Shown here one piece after another: positions 34,729 to 43,113 of a DNA stretch of 64,000 bases. The position numbers were made by a program, and so were the translations under genes. The stretch is from NCBI RefSeq assembly GCF_000025485.1, contig NC_013851.1, positions 1,341,154 to 1,405,153 on the forward strand, given 5' to 3'. Positions within the stretch are counted from its first letter, which is position 1, and each line of letters begins with the position of its first letter. Source of the DNA: Allochromatium vinosum DSM 180 (lineage in GTDB: Bacteria; Pseudomonadota; Gammaproteobacteria; Chromatiales; Chromatiaceae). The notes under the pieces are model-generated. The model did not search any database. It saw only the letters and a list, made by a program, of their open reading frames with translations, and had not been told where the DNA came from.

Positions 34729-34745
34729 TTGGCACGTAAGCTGCT
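34729..34745 (+). promoter_or_regulatory. Sigma-54 promoter of the pilin gene
   Basis: TTGGCACGTAAGCTGCT matches the -24/-12 consensus (TGGCACG-N4-TTGCT) at all key positions except one T to C change in the -12 element; the GG and GC pairs have the required spacing. It lies about 90 bp before the pilin start codon. Confidence 0.75.
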
Positions 34746-34835
34746 CTATGGCGTGCGGAAGGCTGTGAAGGCAGAAGCAAATCGCATTTTGCTTTCCACT
34801 TCAGGCGAGGTTAATCATCTACTGCGGAGCAGATT

Positions 34836-35267
34836 ATGAAAAAGCATCAACAAGGCTTCACCTTGATCGAACTCATGATCGTGGTGGCGATCATTGGTAT
34901 TTTGGCGGCGCTTGCTTTGCCAGCTTACACGGATTATACCGTTCGCGCAAAAGTCGCAGAGTGTGTTGGTATTATTTCTGCCTGCAAGACCTCGGTATCC
35001 GATTATTACGCATCGATGAACGCACTTCCAGCTGATGAAACTGCAGCCGGATGCGCGACCACCACTACGCAATACTGCGCGGCACCAACAGTAGTAGATG
35101 GTGTTGTTACTGTTGATATTGACGATGCTGCCGTCGGAGGAGACTGGACTGGAGATGGGGATCTAGTATTAACGCCTGATGCGACTGTTTCGGCGTGGAC
35201 TGGTGGTACTAACGCTGATGCTGCGGATTATAAATATTTGCCGGCTAATTTCCGTGCAGCTCCGTAA
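34836..35267 (+). CDS. Type IV major pilin (PilA-like)
   Basis: The 143-residue protein has a short leader MKKHQQG ending in Gly7, then F-T-L-I-E-L-M with the conserved Glu5 and a hydrophobic helix (to about residue 35), the signature processed by prepilin peptidase PilD. Four cysteines are present ([20 protein letters not shown]); a C-terminal disulfide loop as in other pilins is possible but shifted toward the middle. The body is Thr/Asp-rich, and the DNA is noticeably less GC-rich than its surroundings, as often seen for variable surface pilins. GGAG precedes the ATG by about 9 nt. Confidence 0.92.
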   Translation: MKKHQQGFTLIELMIVVAIIGILAALALPAYTDYTVRAKVAECVGIISACKTSVSDYYASMNALPADETAAGCATTTTQYCAAPTVVDGVVTVDIDDAAVGGDWTGDGDLVLTPDATVSAWTGGTNADAADYKYLPANFRAAP

Positions 35268-35333
35268 GGAGGGGATAAGGGGTTAGGTTCGGTTTTCTGC
35301 TGATCCTAAACCCTGACCCGGATGTCACACCAT

Positions 35334-35362
35334 AACGCCCTCGGACCACCGGGGGCGTTTTA
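35334..35362 (+). terminator. Intrinsic terminator after the pilin gene
   Basis: AACGCCCTCGG / CCGGGGGCGTT forms an 11-bp stem with one G-T pair and an ACCA loop, followed by a short T-run. It lies 67 nt after the pilin stop, between convergent genes. Confidence 0.8.
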
Positions 35363-35369
35363 CATGGGA

Positions 35370-35648
35370 TCAGCTATCCAGCCGCTTGAGATCGCGGTAG
35401 AAATTCTCGTGCGGACCAAACATCAGCAGCTTGAGTGTGCACTCATCGAAAATCCGGTAGGCCAGCAGGCAGAGCAAGCGGTCCATGCGGAACTTGTAAA
35501 CCCGCACGCCGGCCAGATTCCCCACCTTTGTTTCGCCGGCCTCGGGCTGACCGGTAATGGTCCGCACCGCTTCGTCGAGCGCCGCTTTCTGTGGCTTGTT
35601 CAGCTTCTTGACCGCCCGCTCGAATGTCGGAGTGACGAGCAGGCGCAT
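35370..35648 (-). CDS. RelE/ParE-superfamily toxin
   Basis: The 92-residue basic protein has the RelE/ParE fold pattern: VTPTFERAVKKLNKPQKAALDEAV helices followed by strands with LAGVRVYKFRMDRLLCLLAYR and FGPHENFYRDLKR. It is probably an mRNA interferase or gyrase poison. The start overlaps the stop of the upstream antitoxin gene by 1 nt, the usual arrangement with the antitoxin translated first. Confidence 0.8.
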   Translation of the reverse strand: MRLLVTPTFERAVKKLNKPQKAALDEAVRTITGQPEAGETKVGNLAGVRVYKFRMDRLLCLLAYRIFDECTLKLLMFGPHENFYRDLKRLDS

Positions 35649-35857
35649 CAGCCGAACCGGTACTCGCCGACAGGCTCTTCCTGATCGGCAATGAGGATGT
35701 CGCGGATGACACTGAACGGCAGATCGGGATTCTCAGCCGCAATCTTGCCGATCTGCGACCAGTACTCGATCTGCTTCGGTACCGAGCGATGCTCGATAGC
35801 GCCGTAGCGCTTTGCGCTTTCGACAAGGGCTTCCGACAGTTTGACGTTGATGGCCAT
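35648..35857 (-). CDS. ParD-like antitoxin
   Basis: The 69-residue protein starts MAINVKLSEALVESAKRYG and continues HRSVPKQIEYWSQIGKIA, which fits the ParD-like antitoxins that carry a degenerate ribbon-helix-helix. It should bind and neutralise the adjacent RelE/ParE toxin. GGAGG 6 nt before the ATG at 35857 fixes the start; the frame is open two codons further to a TTG. ATGAG/CTCAT repeats at 35869-35898 just upstream may be its operator. Confidence 0.75.
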   Translation of the reverse strand: MAINVKLSEALVESAKRYGAIEHRSVPKQIEYWSQIGKIAAENPDLPFSVIRDILIADQEEPVGEYRFG

Positions 35858-35915
35858 AACCAACCTCCATGAGAGTGGGCCTCATAATAGCCCCTCATAG
35901 ACCAAAACGGAACCT

Positions 35916-36509
35916 TTGTTGTTTCTCCGTCACAGCACCAGCCTGGATGTCGCACTCGATCCGCCAAGACCCTGGCCACACCTCCACATGCTCTTCCGGC
36001 AACGGAATCGCCCACTCATGCGCGACAGCACCGGACGTCTGCTGCTCGACCACGGCGGCATCTGGCTGCTGGAGCTGAACAAATTCCACGCCGACGCCGT
36101 CCACACCGAACAGGAACGCTGGCTGAAATTCTTCACCGAAGGCGAACGACTCGACCCCGACGCCCTGCCGACCTGGATGCACACCGACGAGATGAGGCAA
36201 GCCATGAGCACCCTGAAAGCCTTCTCCGACAAAGACCGTGCCTATCACGCCTACCAGGCGCGCCAAAACTACCTGCGCGAACAGCGCAGCATCCAGCGCC
36301 ATCTGCAAGAGCTGAAGACTGAAACCGAACAGCAACGTATCGCACTGGAACAGGCGCAAGCCGAGAGGGAGCGGGCGCAAGCCGAGAAGGAGCGGGCGCA
36401 AGCCGAGACAGAACAGGAGCGAGCCGCGAAAGAAGCGGCCCTGGCCGAAATCGCACGCCTCAAAGCCCAACTGCACGACCAGGGCCGCATGGATTCGATG
36501 CCCGACTGA
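35916..36509 (+). pseudogene. Rpn-family nuclease/transposase-like protein, 3' part only
   Basis: The C-terminal two-thirds (LLELNKFHADAVHTEQERWLKFFTEGE, DEMRQAMSTLKAFSDKDRAYHAYQARQNYLREQ) match the C-terminal half of Rpn (recombination-promoting nuclease) proteins, which are about 290 residues. The N-terminal PD-(D/E)XK nuclease domain is missing; the first 45 residues look unrelated or frameshifted. A strongly charged coiled coil of ERAQAE heptads closes the protein (about 145-185). I regard it as a truncated relic; expression of the remaining piece is not excluded. Confidence 0.6.
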
Positions 36510-36561
36510 GCCGGACTGCGCCAAAGCCGTCCCAGCCATCTGCCCCGTTGCGCGCGTAGGA

Positions 36562-39050
36562 TCAGTTGCTCCCGCCTCTCAATGCCCGCAACGGCGGATG
36601 GATCAGCAGCGGATAGGTCGCCAGCGTCCCCGCCAGCCCGATCGCCAGCCCCGACCCCAGGACGCCAACCGCCCAGAGTCCTGGATTGAACCCGAACTCC
36701 AGCTCGAAGATCTGCTCGGCGAGCAACCAGCCGGTCGCCTCGGCGAAGACCGACGCCAGCAGCCCCGCCAGCAATCCCGCCGCCGTGAACTCGACCGCGA
36801 GACTGGTCAGGAGCGTGCGCCGTCCGGCCCCCAGCGTGCGCAGAATGCCATGCTCGGCCCGACGCTGCTCCAGACTGGCCTGAATACCGGCGTACATGAC
36901 CAGTAGCCCCGCCCCCAGCGTGAACAGGAAGACGTACTCGACCGCCAGCACGCCCCGATCGATGACCTGACGCACCTGCCCCAGAATCGCCTCGACATCG
37001 AGCGTGGTCACGCTCGGAAAGCGCCGCGCCAGTTCCGCGACCACCGCCTCGCGCTCGGCCGGCAGATGGAAGCTGGTGATGAAGGTCGCCGCCTCGTCCC
37101 GGAGCAGGGCGGGGGAGGCGACGACGAAGAAGTTGACGTTGAAACTGTCCCAGCGCACCTCGCGCAAACTGGTGACGGGTCCGCTGACTTCGTGCCCCGA
37201 GACCCAGAAGGTCAGGGTGTCGCCCAGCGCGATCCCGAGCGTCTCGGCGATACCGCTTTCGACCGAGAACTGCGGCGCGGCCTCGGCGCCCTCTGTCCAC
37301 CAGCGCCCGGCGACGATCCGGTTGTCCGATTGCGGCTCGGTGCCGTAACTGAGATTGAACTCACGGCTGGCGAGCCGCTCGGCACGCGGGTCGTCGTAGT
37401 CCGACGGCTCGACCGCACGCTCGCCAATCCGGGTCAGCCGGCCGCTGATCATCGGATGGAGTCTGGCCGTGGCGATCCCGGAGTCGTTCAGAAACGCCCG
37501 CAACGGCTCGACCTCGTGCGGCTGGATGTTGATGAGGAAGTAGTTGGGTGCGCCCTCGGGCAGGGTCTCGCGCCAGGATTCGAGCAGATCCACCCGCACC
37601 ACCGCGAGCAGCAGCAGCGCCAGAATCCCGATGCCGAAGCCGGCGATCTGGAGCACGGCCGCGCCCGGACGCCGGGTCAGGGCCGCCAGCCCGAGCCGCC
37701 AGACCCCGCGCGCGCGCCCGGCGAGCCGTCCGGCCAGATGCACCAGCAGCCGCACGACGCCGATCAGGGCCAGCAGGGTCGCCAGCACCCCGCCCAGGAG
37801 CTTCAGCCCGAGTTCCAGATCCTGGGCCTGCCACAGGATCAGCAGCGCCAGCGCCAGCCCGGCCGCGCCAAGAGCGAGCGCCGCCGAGACGCGCGGCGTG
37901 CCCAGATCGCGCCGGATCGCGCGCAACGGCGGCACCCGCGCCAGTTGGATCAGCGGCGGCACGGCAAAGCCGAGCAGCGTGATCAGCCCCGTCGCCAGCC
38001 CGACCAGGACAGGGGCGGGCGAGGCCGGCGGCAGATCGGTCCCCAGCCAGTCGGCCAGTGCCGCCAGCAGCCCCGCCTGACCCAGCCAGCCGAGCAGACA
38101 GCCGATCAGACTGGCCGCCAGTCCGAACAGCACCAGACGCCCGATCAGCACCCGCATCAGCAGATGACGCGGCGCACCCAGACAGCGCATCACGGCCACG
38201 GCATCGGTCTGGCGCTCGACCAGACGCTGACTGGCGAGCGCGATCGCCGCGCCGGCCACCAGCAGCGTGACCAGGGTCGCCAGATGCAGGAAGCGCGAAG
38301 CGCGTTCCACCGCCGAGCCGAACTCGGGCCGCGCCTCCAGCGCGTCGGTCAGGGTGACATTGGCTGCGAGCCGGGTGCCGGCCCAGTCGCGATAGGCGTC
38401 GATCGCCGTGGCCGCGCCCGCGATCAGCAGCCGGTGGGTGACACGGCTCGCCGGGCCGATCAGCCCGGTCGCGTCGAGATCGGCGCGGTTCATCAGCACA
38501 CGCGGGGCGATGTTGAAGAAGCTACGGCCCTGATCCGGCTCGTCGGTCAGGATGGCACCAAGGCGCAGACGCGCCTCGCCCACGCTCAGGCTGTCGCCGA
38601 TCCGGAGATCCAGGAGCCGCAGGAGTCTGGATTCGACCCAGACCTCACCGACGGGCGGACCGGAGTCGACGGGACGATCGGGCGCGTCCGGCGCCTCGCT
38701 GATACGCAACTGGCCGCGCAGCGGATAGTCAGGGTCGACCGCTTTCATCAGCACCAGTTGCGGTCGCTCGCCCATGACGACGCTGCGGAATTCCAGCGTG
38801 CGCGCGGATCGGAGACCCCGTGCCTGGGCCTCGGCGCTGAAACGCACGTCGAGCGGCTGGGAGGATTCGAGCGCCAGATCGGCGGCGATCAGCTCGCTGC
38901 CCTGGCGCTCCAGGGTCGCCTCGACCCGATCGGTGAAGAAACCGACGGCTGTGATGGCCGCGACCGTCAGCACCAGCGCCGCCGACAGCAGATAGAGTTC
39001 GCCGCTGCGCCAGTCCTGGCGCAGCAGACGCAACGTCAGACGCCAGGCGT

Positions 39051-39054
<4 letters not shown>
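36562..39054 (-). CDS. ybbP: ABC transporter permease YbbP-type (FtsX/MacB-like)
   Basis: The 830-residue membrane protein has one N-terminal helix, a large periplasmic domain, then two FtsX-type blocks each with several helices (about residues 255-450 and 710-820). The features LVERQTDAVAVMRCLGAPRHLL and LEQRRAEHGILRTLGAGRRTLL are the coupling regions of this permease family. Together with the ATPase encoded 4 nt upstream (overlapping) it resembles the YbbA-YbbP system next to tesA in E. coli, thought to act in lipoprotein or lipid handling; the substrate is not established. Confidence 0.88.
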
Positions 39055-39744
<690 letters not shown>

Positions 39745-39746
<2 letters not shown>

Positions 39747-40362
39747 GAGACATCGACTCCTGATTCTGATTGCGACGCTGTGTCTGCCGCTGGGAGCGGC
39801 ATTGGCCGAGGCGCCCGTGGTGCTGGTGCTGGGCGACAGTCTGAGCGCCGGGTATGGCATCGACACCGAACGCGGTTGGGTGGCGCAGCTCGCCGCTCGC
39901 ATCGAGCGTGCCGGTCTGCCGCATCGCGTGGTCAATGCCAGTGTGTCCGGCGAGACCACGGTCGGTGGGCTGACGCGCCTGCCGGCGCTGCTCGAACGCC
40001 ATCGTCCGGCCGTGCTCGTCATCGAACTCGGTGCCAACGATGGACTGCGCGGCTGGGATTTCGCCGTGATGCGCGAGAATCTCACGCGGCTCGTCGTCCA
40101 GGGGCGTGAAGCGGGCGCGCGCGTATTGCTCATTGGGGTACGACTGCCGCCAAACTATGGTGCGTCCTACACGGACGGCTTTCAAGCCGTGTTTATGGAG
40201 GTCGCCGCCGAGCAGGGCGTGCCCCTGGTGCCGACCCTGCTCAAGGGCGTGGCCGAGGACTGGAGTCTGATGCAGGCGGATGGGCTTCACCCGACCGCCG
40301 AGGCGCAGGAGCGAATCCTCGACAATGTCTGGCCGACGCTGCAACCCGTGCTAGCGGACTGA
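39745..40362 (+). CDS. tesA: Arylesterase / acyl-CoA thioesterase I TesA-type (SGNH hydrolase)
   Basis: The 205-residue protein has a signal peptide (cleavage near ALAEA, residue 22) and SGNH hydrolase blocks: GDSLSAGYGI (nucleophile Ser), the NASVSGETTVGG Gly, IELGANDGLRG (Asn) and the C-terminal DGLHPTAEAQ (Asp-His). It is a periplasmic thioesterase/lysophospholipase. The divergent ybbA-ybbP arrangement is the same as in E. coli. The start codon is embedded in the overlap with ybbA, so both promoters must lie inside coding sequence. Confidence 0.92.
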
Positions 40363-40486
40363 CGGTCGGCCATGTCAATGCGCCCCAGGCCGGCGCATGG
40401 TATCAAGGCCGGGTGCGATTCGAGCCTTCCGGTCGGATCGCGATCGAACTGGAATTCAACCTTTCTGGACTGGAGTCACTGACATC

Positions 40487-41614
40487 ATGCAACGCGTCAC
40501 TATCGTCGGTTCCGGTTTCGCCGCGCTGACGGCCGTTATCGAATTGCGCAAGCGTGCCCCTGAAATCGAGATCACGCTCGTCAGCCGCCGACCCGAGTTC
40601 GTCTACTATCCAGGGCTGATCTGGGTGCCCAGCGGTCTGCGCACGGGCGACGATCTGGTCATCGATCTGCGCCGGTTCTTCGAGCGCATGAAGGTCCGGC
40701 ATCTGGCCGGCGAGGCGACCGGACTCAAGAACGGCGGTCGCCTGCTGGAGACCACGCACGGCTCGGTCGAGAACGATGGTCTGATCATCGCCAGCGGCGG
40801 GCGCTTCATCAAGAAGCTCCCCGGCATCGAGCACGCCATCGTGCCCTGCGAGGGCGTCGTGGCGGCGAAGGAGATCCGCGACCGGGTGCGTGCGATGGAT
40901 GGCGGTCACATCGCCATGGGCTTCGCCGGCAATCCCAACGAACCCAGCTCGATGCGCGGCGGTCCGGTCTTCGAGTTCCTGTTCGGTATGGACAATCAGC
41001 TCAAGCGCGAAGGGCGGCGCGACAAGTTCACTCTGCATTTCTTCACGCCTGCCGAGCGTCCCGGCAACCGGCTCGGACCCAAGGCGGTCGATGGTCTGCT
41101 CGCCGAGATGGCGCGTCGCGGCATCCGGACCCATCTGGGCCACAAGCTCAAGGGCTTCAGCGACAGCCAGGTCACGACCGAGGCCGAGACCTTCGACGCC
41201 GATCTGATCCTCTTCATGCCGGGTCTGACGGGCAACGCCTGGTTCGACGACACGGATCTGCCGCGCTCGCCGGGCGGCCTGCTCCAGGCCGATGCCCACT
41301 GCCGGGTGCCGGGCTTCGAGCGGGTCTATGTCGCGGGCGACTCGGGCAGTTTCCCCGGTCCCGACTGGATGCCCAAGCAGGGTCACATGGCCGATCTTCA
41401 GGCGCGGGCGGCGGTGCGCAATCTGCTCGCCGAGTTCGCCGGTCGGGAGCCGAAGGAGACCTTCCGCGTCGAGTTGCTCTGTATCGTCGACACCAACGAC
41501 AGCGGCATGCTGGTCGCGCGCACCGAGAAGTTCAACCTGGTCCTGCCCTCGATGCGGCTGTTCCACTGGCTCAAGCGGTTTTTCGAGTGGCTGTATCTGC
41601 GCCGCTATCGCTAA
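40487..41614 (+). CDS. Sulfide:quinone oxidoreductase-family flavoprotein
   Basis: The 375-residue FAD protein begins with the dinucleotide-binding VTIVGSGFAALTAVIELRK motif and has the VYVAGDSGSF FAD motif and a C-terminal amphipathic basic/aromatic stretch (FHWLKRFFEWLYLRRYR) suited to membrane contact. This is the SQR/flavocytochrome-c-sulfide-dehydrogenase superfamily, and in a purple sulfur bacterium sulfide oxidation is the likely role. Only three cysteines exist, C121, C272 and C332. C121 and C332 fall near SQR active-site positions, but the Cys near 156 found in classical SQRs has no counterpart. The subtype is thus uncertain. GGAG lies 11 nt before the ATG. Confidence 0.75.
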   Translation: MQRVTIVGSGFAALTAVIELRKRAPEIEITLVSRRPEFVYYPGLIWVPSGLRTGDDLVIDLRRFFERMKVRHLAGEATGLKNGGRLLETTHGSVENDGLIIASGGRFIKKLPGIEHAIVPCEGVVAAKEIRDRVRAMDGGHIAMGFAGNPNEPSSMRGGPVFEFLFGMDNQLKREGRRDKFTLHFFTPAERPGNRLGPKAVDGLLAEMARRGIRTHLGHKLKGFSDSQVTTEAETFDADLILFMPGLTGNAWFDDTDLPRSPGGLLQADAHCRVPGFERVYVAGDSGSFPGPDWMPKQGHMADLQARAAVRNLLAEFAGREPKETFRVELLCIVDTNDSGMLVARTEKFNLVLPSMRLFHWLKRFFEWLYLRRYR

Positions 41615-41813
41615 TCGAATCAATGGGTTGATCGCTATTTCGCAGTAAAATAGTGCGATATTTCCACGGACTAAAAGCGGTATTCGTTGAAGTCGCTGGA
41701 AAGGCGACTATCTTGGTCACCGTAGGCGGATGGATGGAGCGACATAGCGCAGGAGTCGAAGTCGAGCCATTCCACGCCTCTTTCGATCAAACATCGATTC
41801 AAAGGTGACCAAG

Positions 41814-41912
41814 ATGAGCGAAGAAGCACTGCGCACTCAAGACCGTCGGGCCTTCTGGTATATCGTCGCCATTTGCCTGCTGCCCCTGGTGCCCTACGCG
41901 ATTCGGGGCTGA
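41814..41912 (+). CDS. 32-residue single-span membrane peptide, copy 1
   Basis: The peptide begins MSEEALRTQDRRAFWYI and has one hydrophobic helix (about residues 14-29) with a proline near the end, then a basic C-terminal tail. The ribosome-binding site AAGGTG is 6 nt before the ATG. It has no histidine, so it cannot ligate bacteriochlorophyll through His as light-harvesting polypeptides do. I recognise no family. Retention of an identical protein in two tandem copies argues that it is really translated. A small subunit of a membrane complex is the simplest idea. Confidence 0.65.
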   Translation: MSEEALRTQDRRAFWYIVAICLLPLVPYAIRG

Positions 41913-41965
41913 GGCGTCGAATCATCCTGCAATCGATCAACCATTTGACTCACAAGGTGACCAAG

Positions 41966-42064
41966 ATGAGCGAAGAAGCACTGCGCACTCAAGACCGTCG
42001 GGCCTTCTGGTACATCGTCGCCATTTGCCTGCTGCCCCTGGTGCCCTACGCGATTCGCGGCTGA
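41966..42064 (+). CDS. 32-residue single-span membrane peptide, copy 2
   Basis: The encoded peptide is identical to copy 1; the two nucleotide differences are synonymous. It has the same AAGGTG ribosome-binding site, and the strong hairpin terminator at 42102-42127 follows, so both copies probably sit on one short transcript, possibly starting in the 199-bp gap after the SQR-family gene. Confidence 0.65.
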   Translation: MSEEALRTQDRRAFWYIVAICLLPLVPYAIRG

Positions 42065-42101
42065 TGTCTGCGAGTCGTCATTGATCCGACACTGAGAACG
42101 A

Positions 42102-42127
42102 ACGACGGGGCCTGATGGCCCCGTCGT
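42102..42127. terminator. Hairpin between the mini-gene pair and secF
   Basis: ACGACGGGGCC / GGCCCCGTCGT is a perfect 11-bp stem with a TGAT loop. Flanking T-runs are short on both strands. It separates the + strand membrane peptides from the convergent secF, so it probably terminates in both directions. Confidence 0.7.
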
Positions 42128-42149
42128 CGTGTCAGCTTTCTTCTCGCGG

Positions 42150-43100
42150 TTAAGGCAGCGGATCCAGCTCAGCGCCTTCCTTCTTGACCGGCAGCAGGTC
42201 GTCGCGGCTCAGGCCGAGCCAGACCACGATCGCCGTGGCGACATAGATGGTCGAGTAGGTGCCGACCAGGATACCGATGATGAGCGCCAGCGCGAAGCCG
42301 TTGATGGTCTCGCCGCCCAGGAAGTAGAGCGCCACCAGCACCAGCAGCGTGGTGCCCGAGGTGACGATGGTGCGCGAGAGCGTCTCGTTGATCGAGTTGT
42401 TGATGATGCCGATCACCGTGCCCTTGCGCATCCGGCGGAAGTTCTCGCGCACCCGGTCGAAGATGACGATGGTGTCGTTGAGCGAGTAGCCGATCACCGC
42501 GAGCACCGCCGCGAGCACCGTCAGATCGAAGGGGATCTGCAACAGCGAGAAGACGCCGACGGTGAAGAGCACGTCATGGATGAGCGCCACCACGGCGCCG
42601 ACCGCGAAGCGCCATTCGAAACGCAGCGCGACATAGATCAGGATGCCGATCAGCGAGAACAGCACGGCCAGTCCGCCCTGTTCGCGCAGTTCCTCGCCGA
42701 CCTGGGGACCGACGAACTCGACTCGGCGCAGTTCGACCTGACCCTCGGCGGCGCGGCTCAGCGCGGCGAAGACGCGATCGCTGAGCTGGGCGCTCGCCTC
42801 CTCCTCACCGTCCTGCGGCGCCAGCCGGATCAGGATGTCGGTCCGCGAGCCGAAATACTGGATGGTCGCGCTACCCAGTCCTTCGGTCTCCAGGGCGGTG
42901 CGCACGTCGCTCAGCTCGGTCGGCTGGGCATAGCCCAGTTCGATCACCGTACCGCCGGTGAAATCCAGCCCGAAGTCGAAGCCGCGAAAGACGATCGACA
43001 GCAGACAGACGATCAGGACCGCGCCCGAGAGCCAGGCCGCCGCCTTGCGCTGGCGCATGAAGTCGATGTTGAGTTCGTTGATGGTGCGTTTTTGAGTCAT
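42150..43100 (-). CDS. secF: Protein translocase subunit SecF
   Basis: SecF (316 aa) is a six-helix membrane protein that with SecD uses the proton or sodium gradient to promote late steps of Sec export. It has the FRGFDFGLDFTGGTVIEL motif, periplasmic domain P1 and the YSLNDTIVIFDRVRENFR segment with conserved charged residues. It follows secD on the same strand with a 13-nt gap. Length and motifs are typical. Confidence 0.97.
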   Translation of the reverse strand: MTQKRTINELNIDFMRQRKAAAWLSGAVLIVCLLSIVFRGFDFGLDFTGGTVIELGYAQPTELSDVRTALETEGLGSATIQYFGSRTDILIRLAPQDGEEEASAQLSDRVFAALSRAAEGQVELRRVEFVGPQVGEELREQGGLAVLFSLIGILIYVALRFEWRFAVGAVVALIHDVLFTVGVFSLLQIPFDLTVLAAVLAVIGYSLNDTIVIFDRVRENFRRMRKGTVIGIINNSINETLSRTIVTSGTTLLVLVALYFLGGETINGFALALIIGILVGTYSTIYVATAIVVWLGLSRDDLLPVKKEGAELDPLP

Positions 43101-43113
43101 GGCGCGCGCTCCC

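Larger units (their letters stand above)
34506..34835 (+). promoter_or_regulatory. Pilin upstream control region
   Basis: This 330-bp gap between the HTH-Sel1 gene and pilA is dense in short motifs: repeated TGTCA/TGACA half-sites, a perfect CRP-type palindrome and a sigma-54 promoter (separate entries). About 70 nt of untranslated leader lie between the promoter and the pilin start. No ORF of its own is convincing. Confidence 0.7.
41802..42064 (+). repeat. Tandem duplication of a 111-bp block (two copies, 152-bp offset)
   Basis: The blocks 41802-41912 and 41954-42064 are identical apart from two third-codon-position changes (TAT/TAC and CGG/CGC). Each contains the ribosome-binding site AAGGTG and a whole 32-codon gene. 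The flanks differ between copies beyond this block, apart from a nearby ATCGATCAA. Confidence 0.9.

Noticed and set aside
41814-42064. Light-harvesting alpha/beta polypeptide pair
   Set aside because: The two peptides are identical, short and have no histidine to ligate bacteriochlorophyll.
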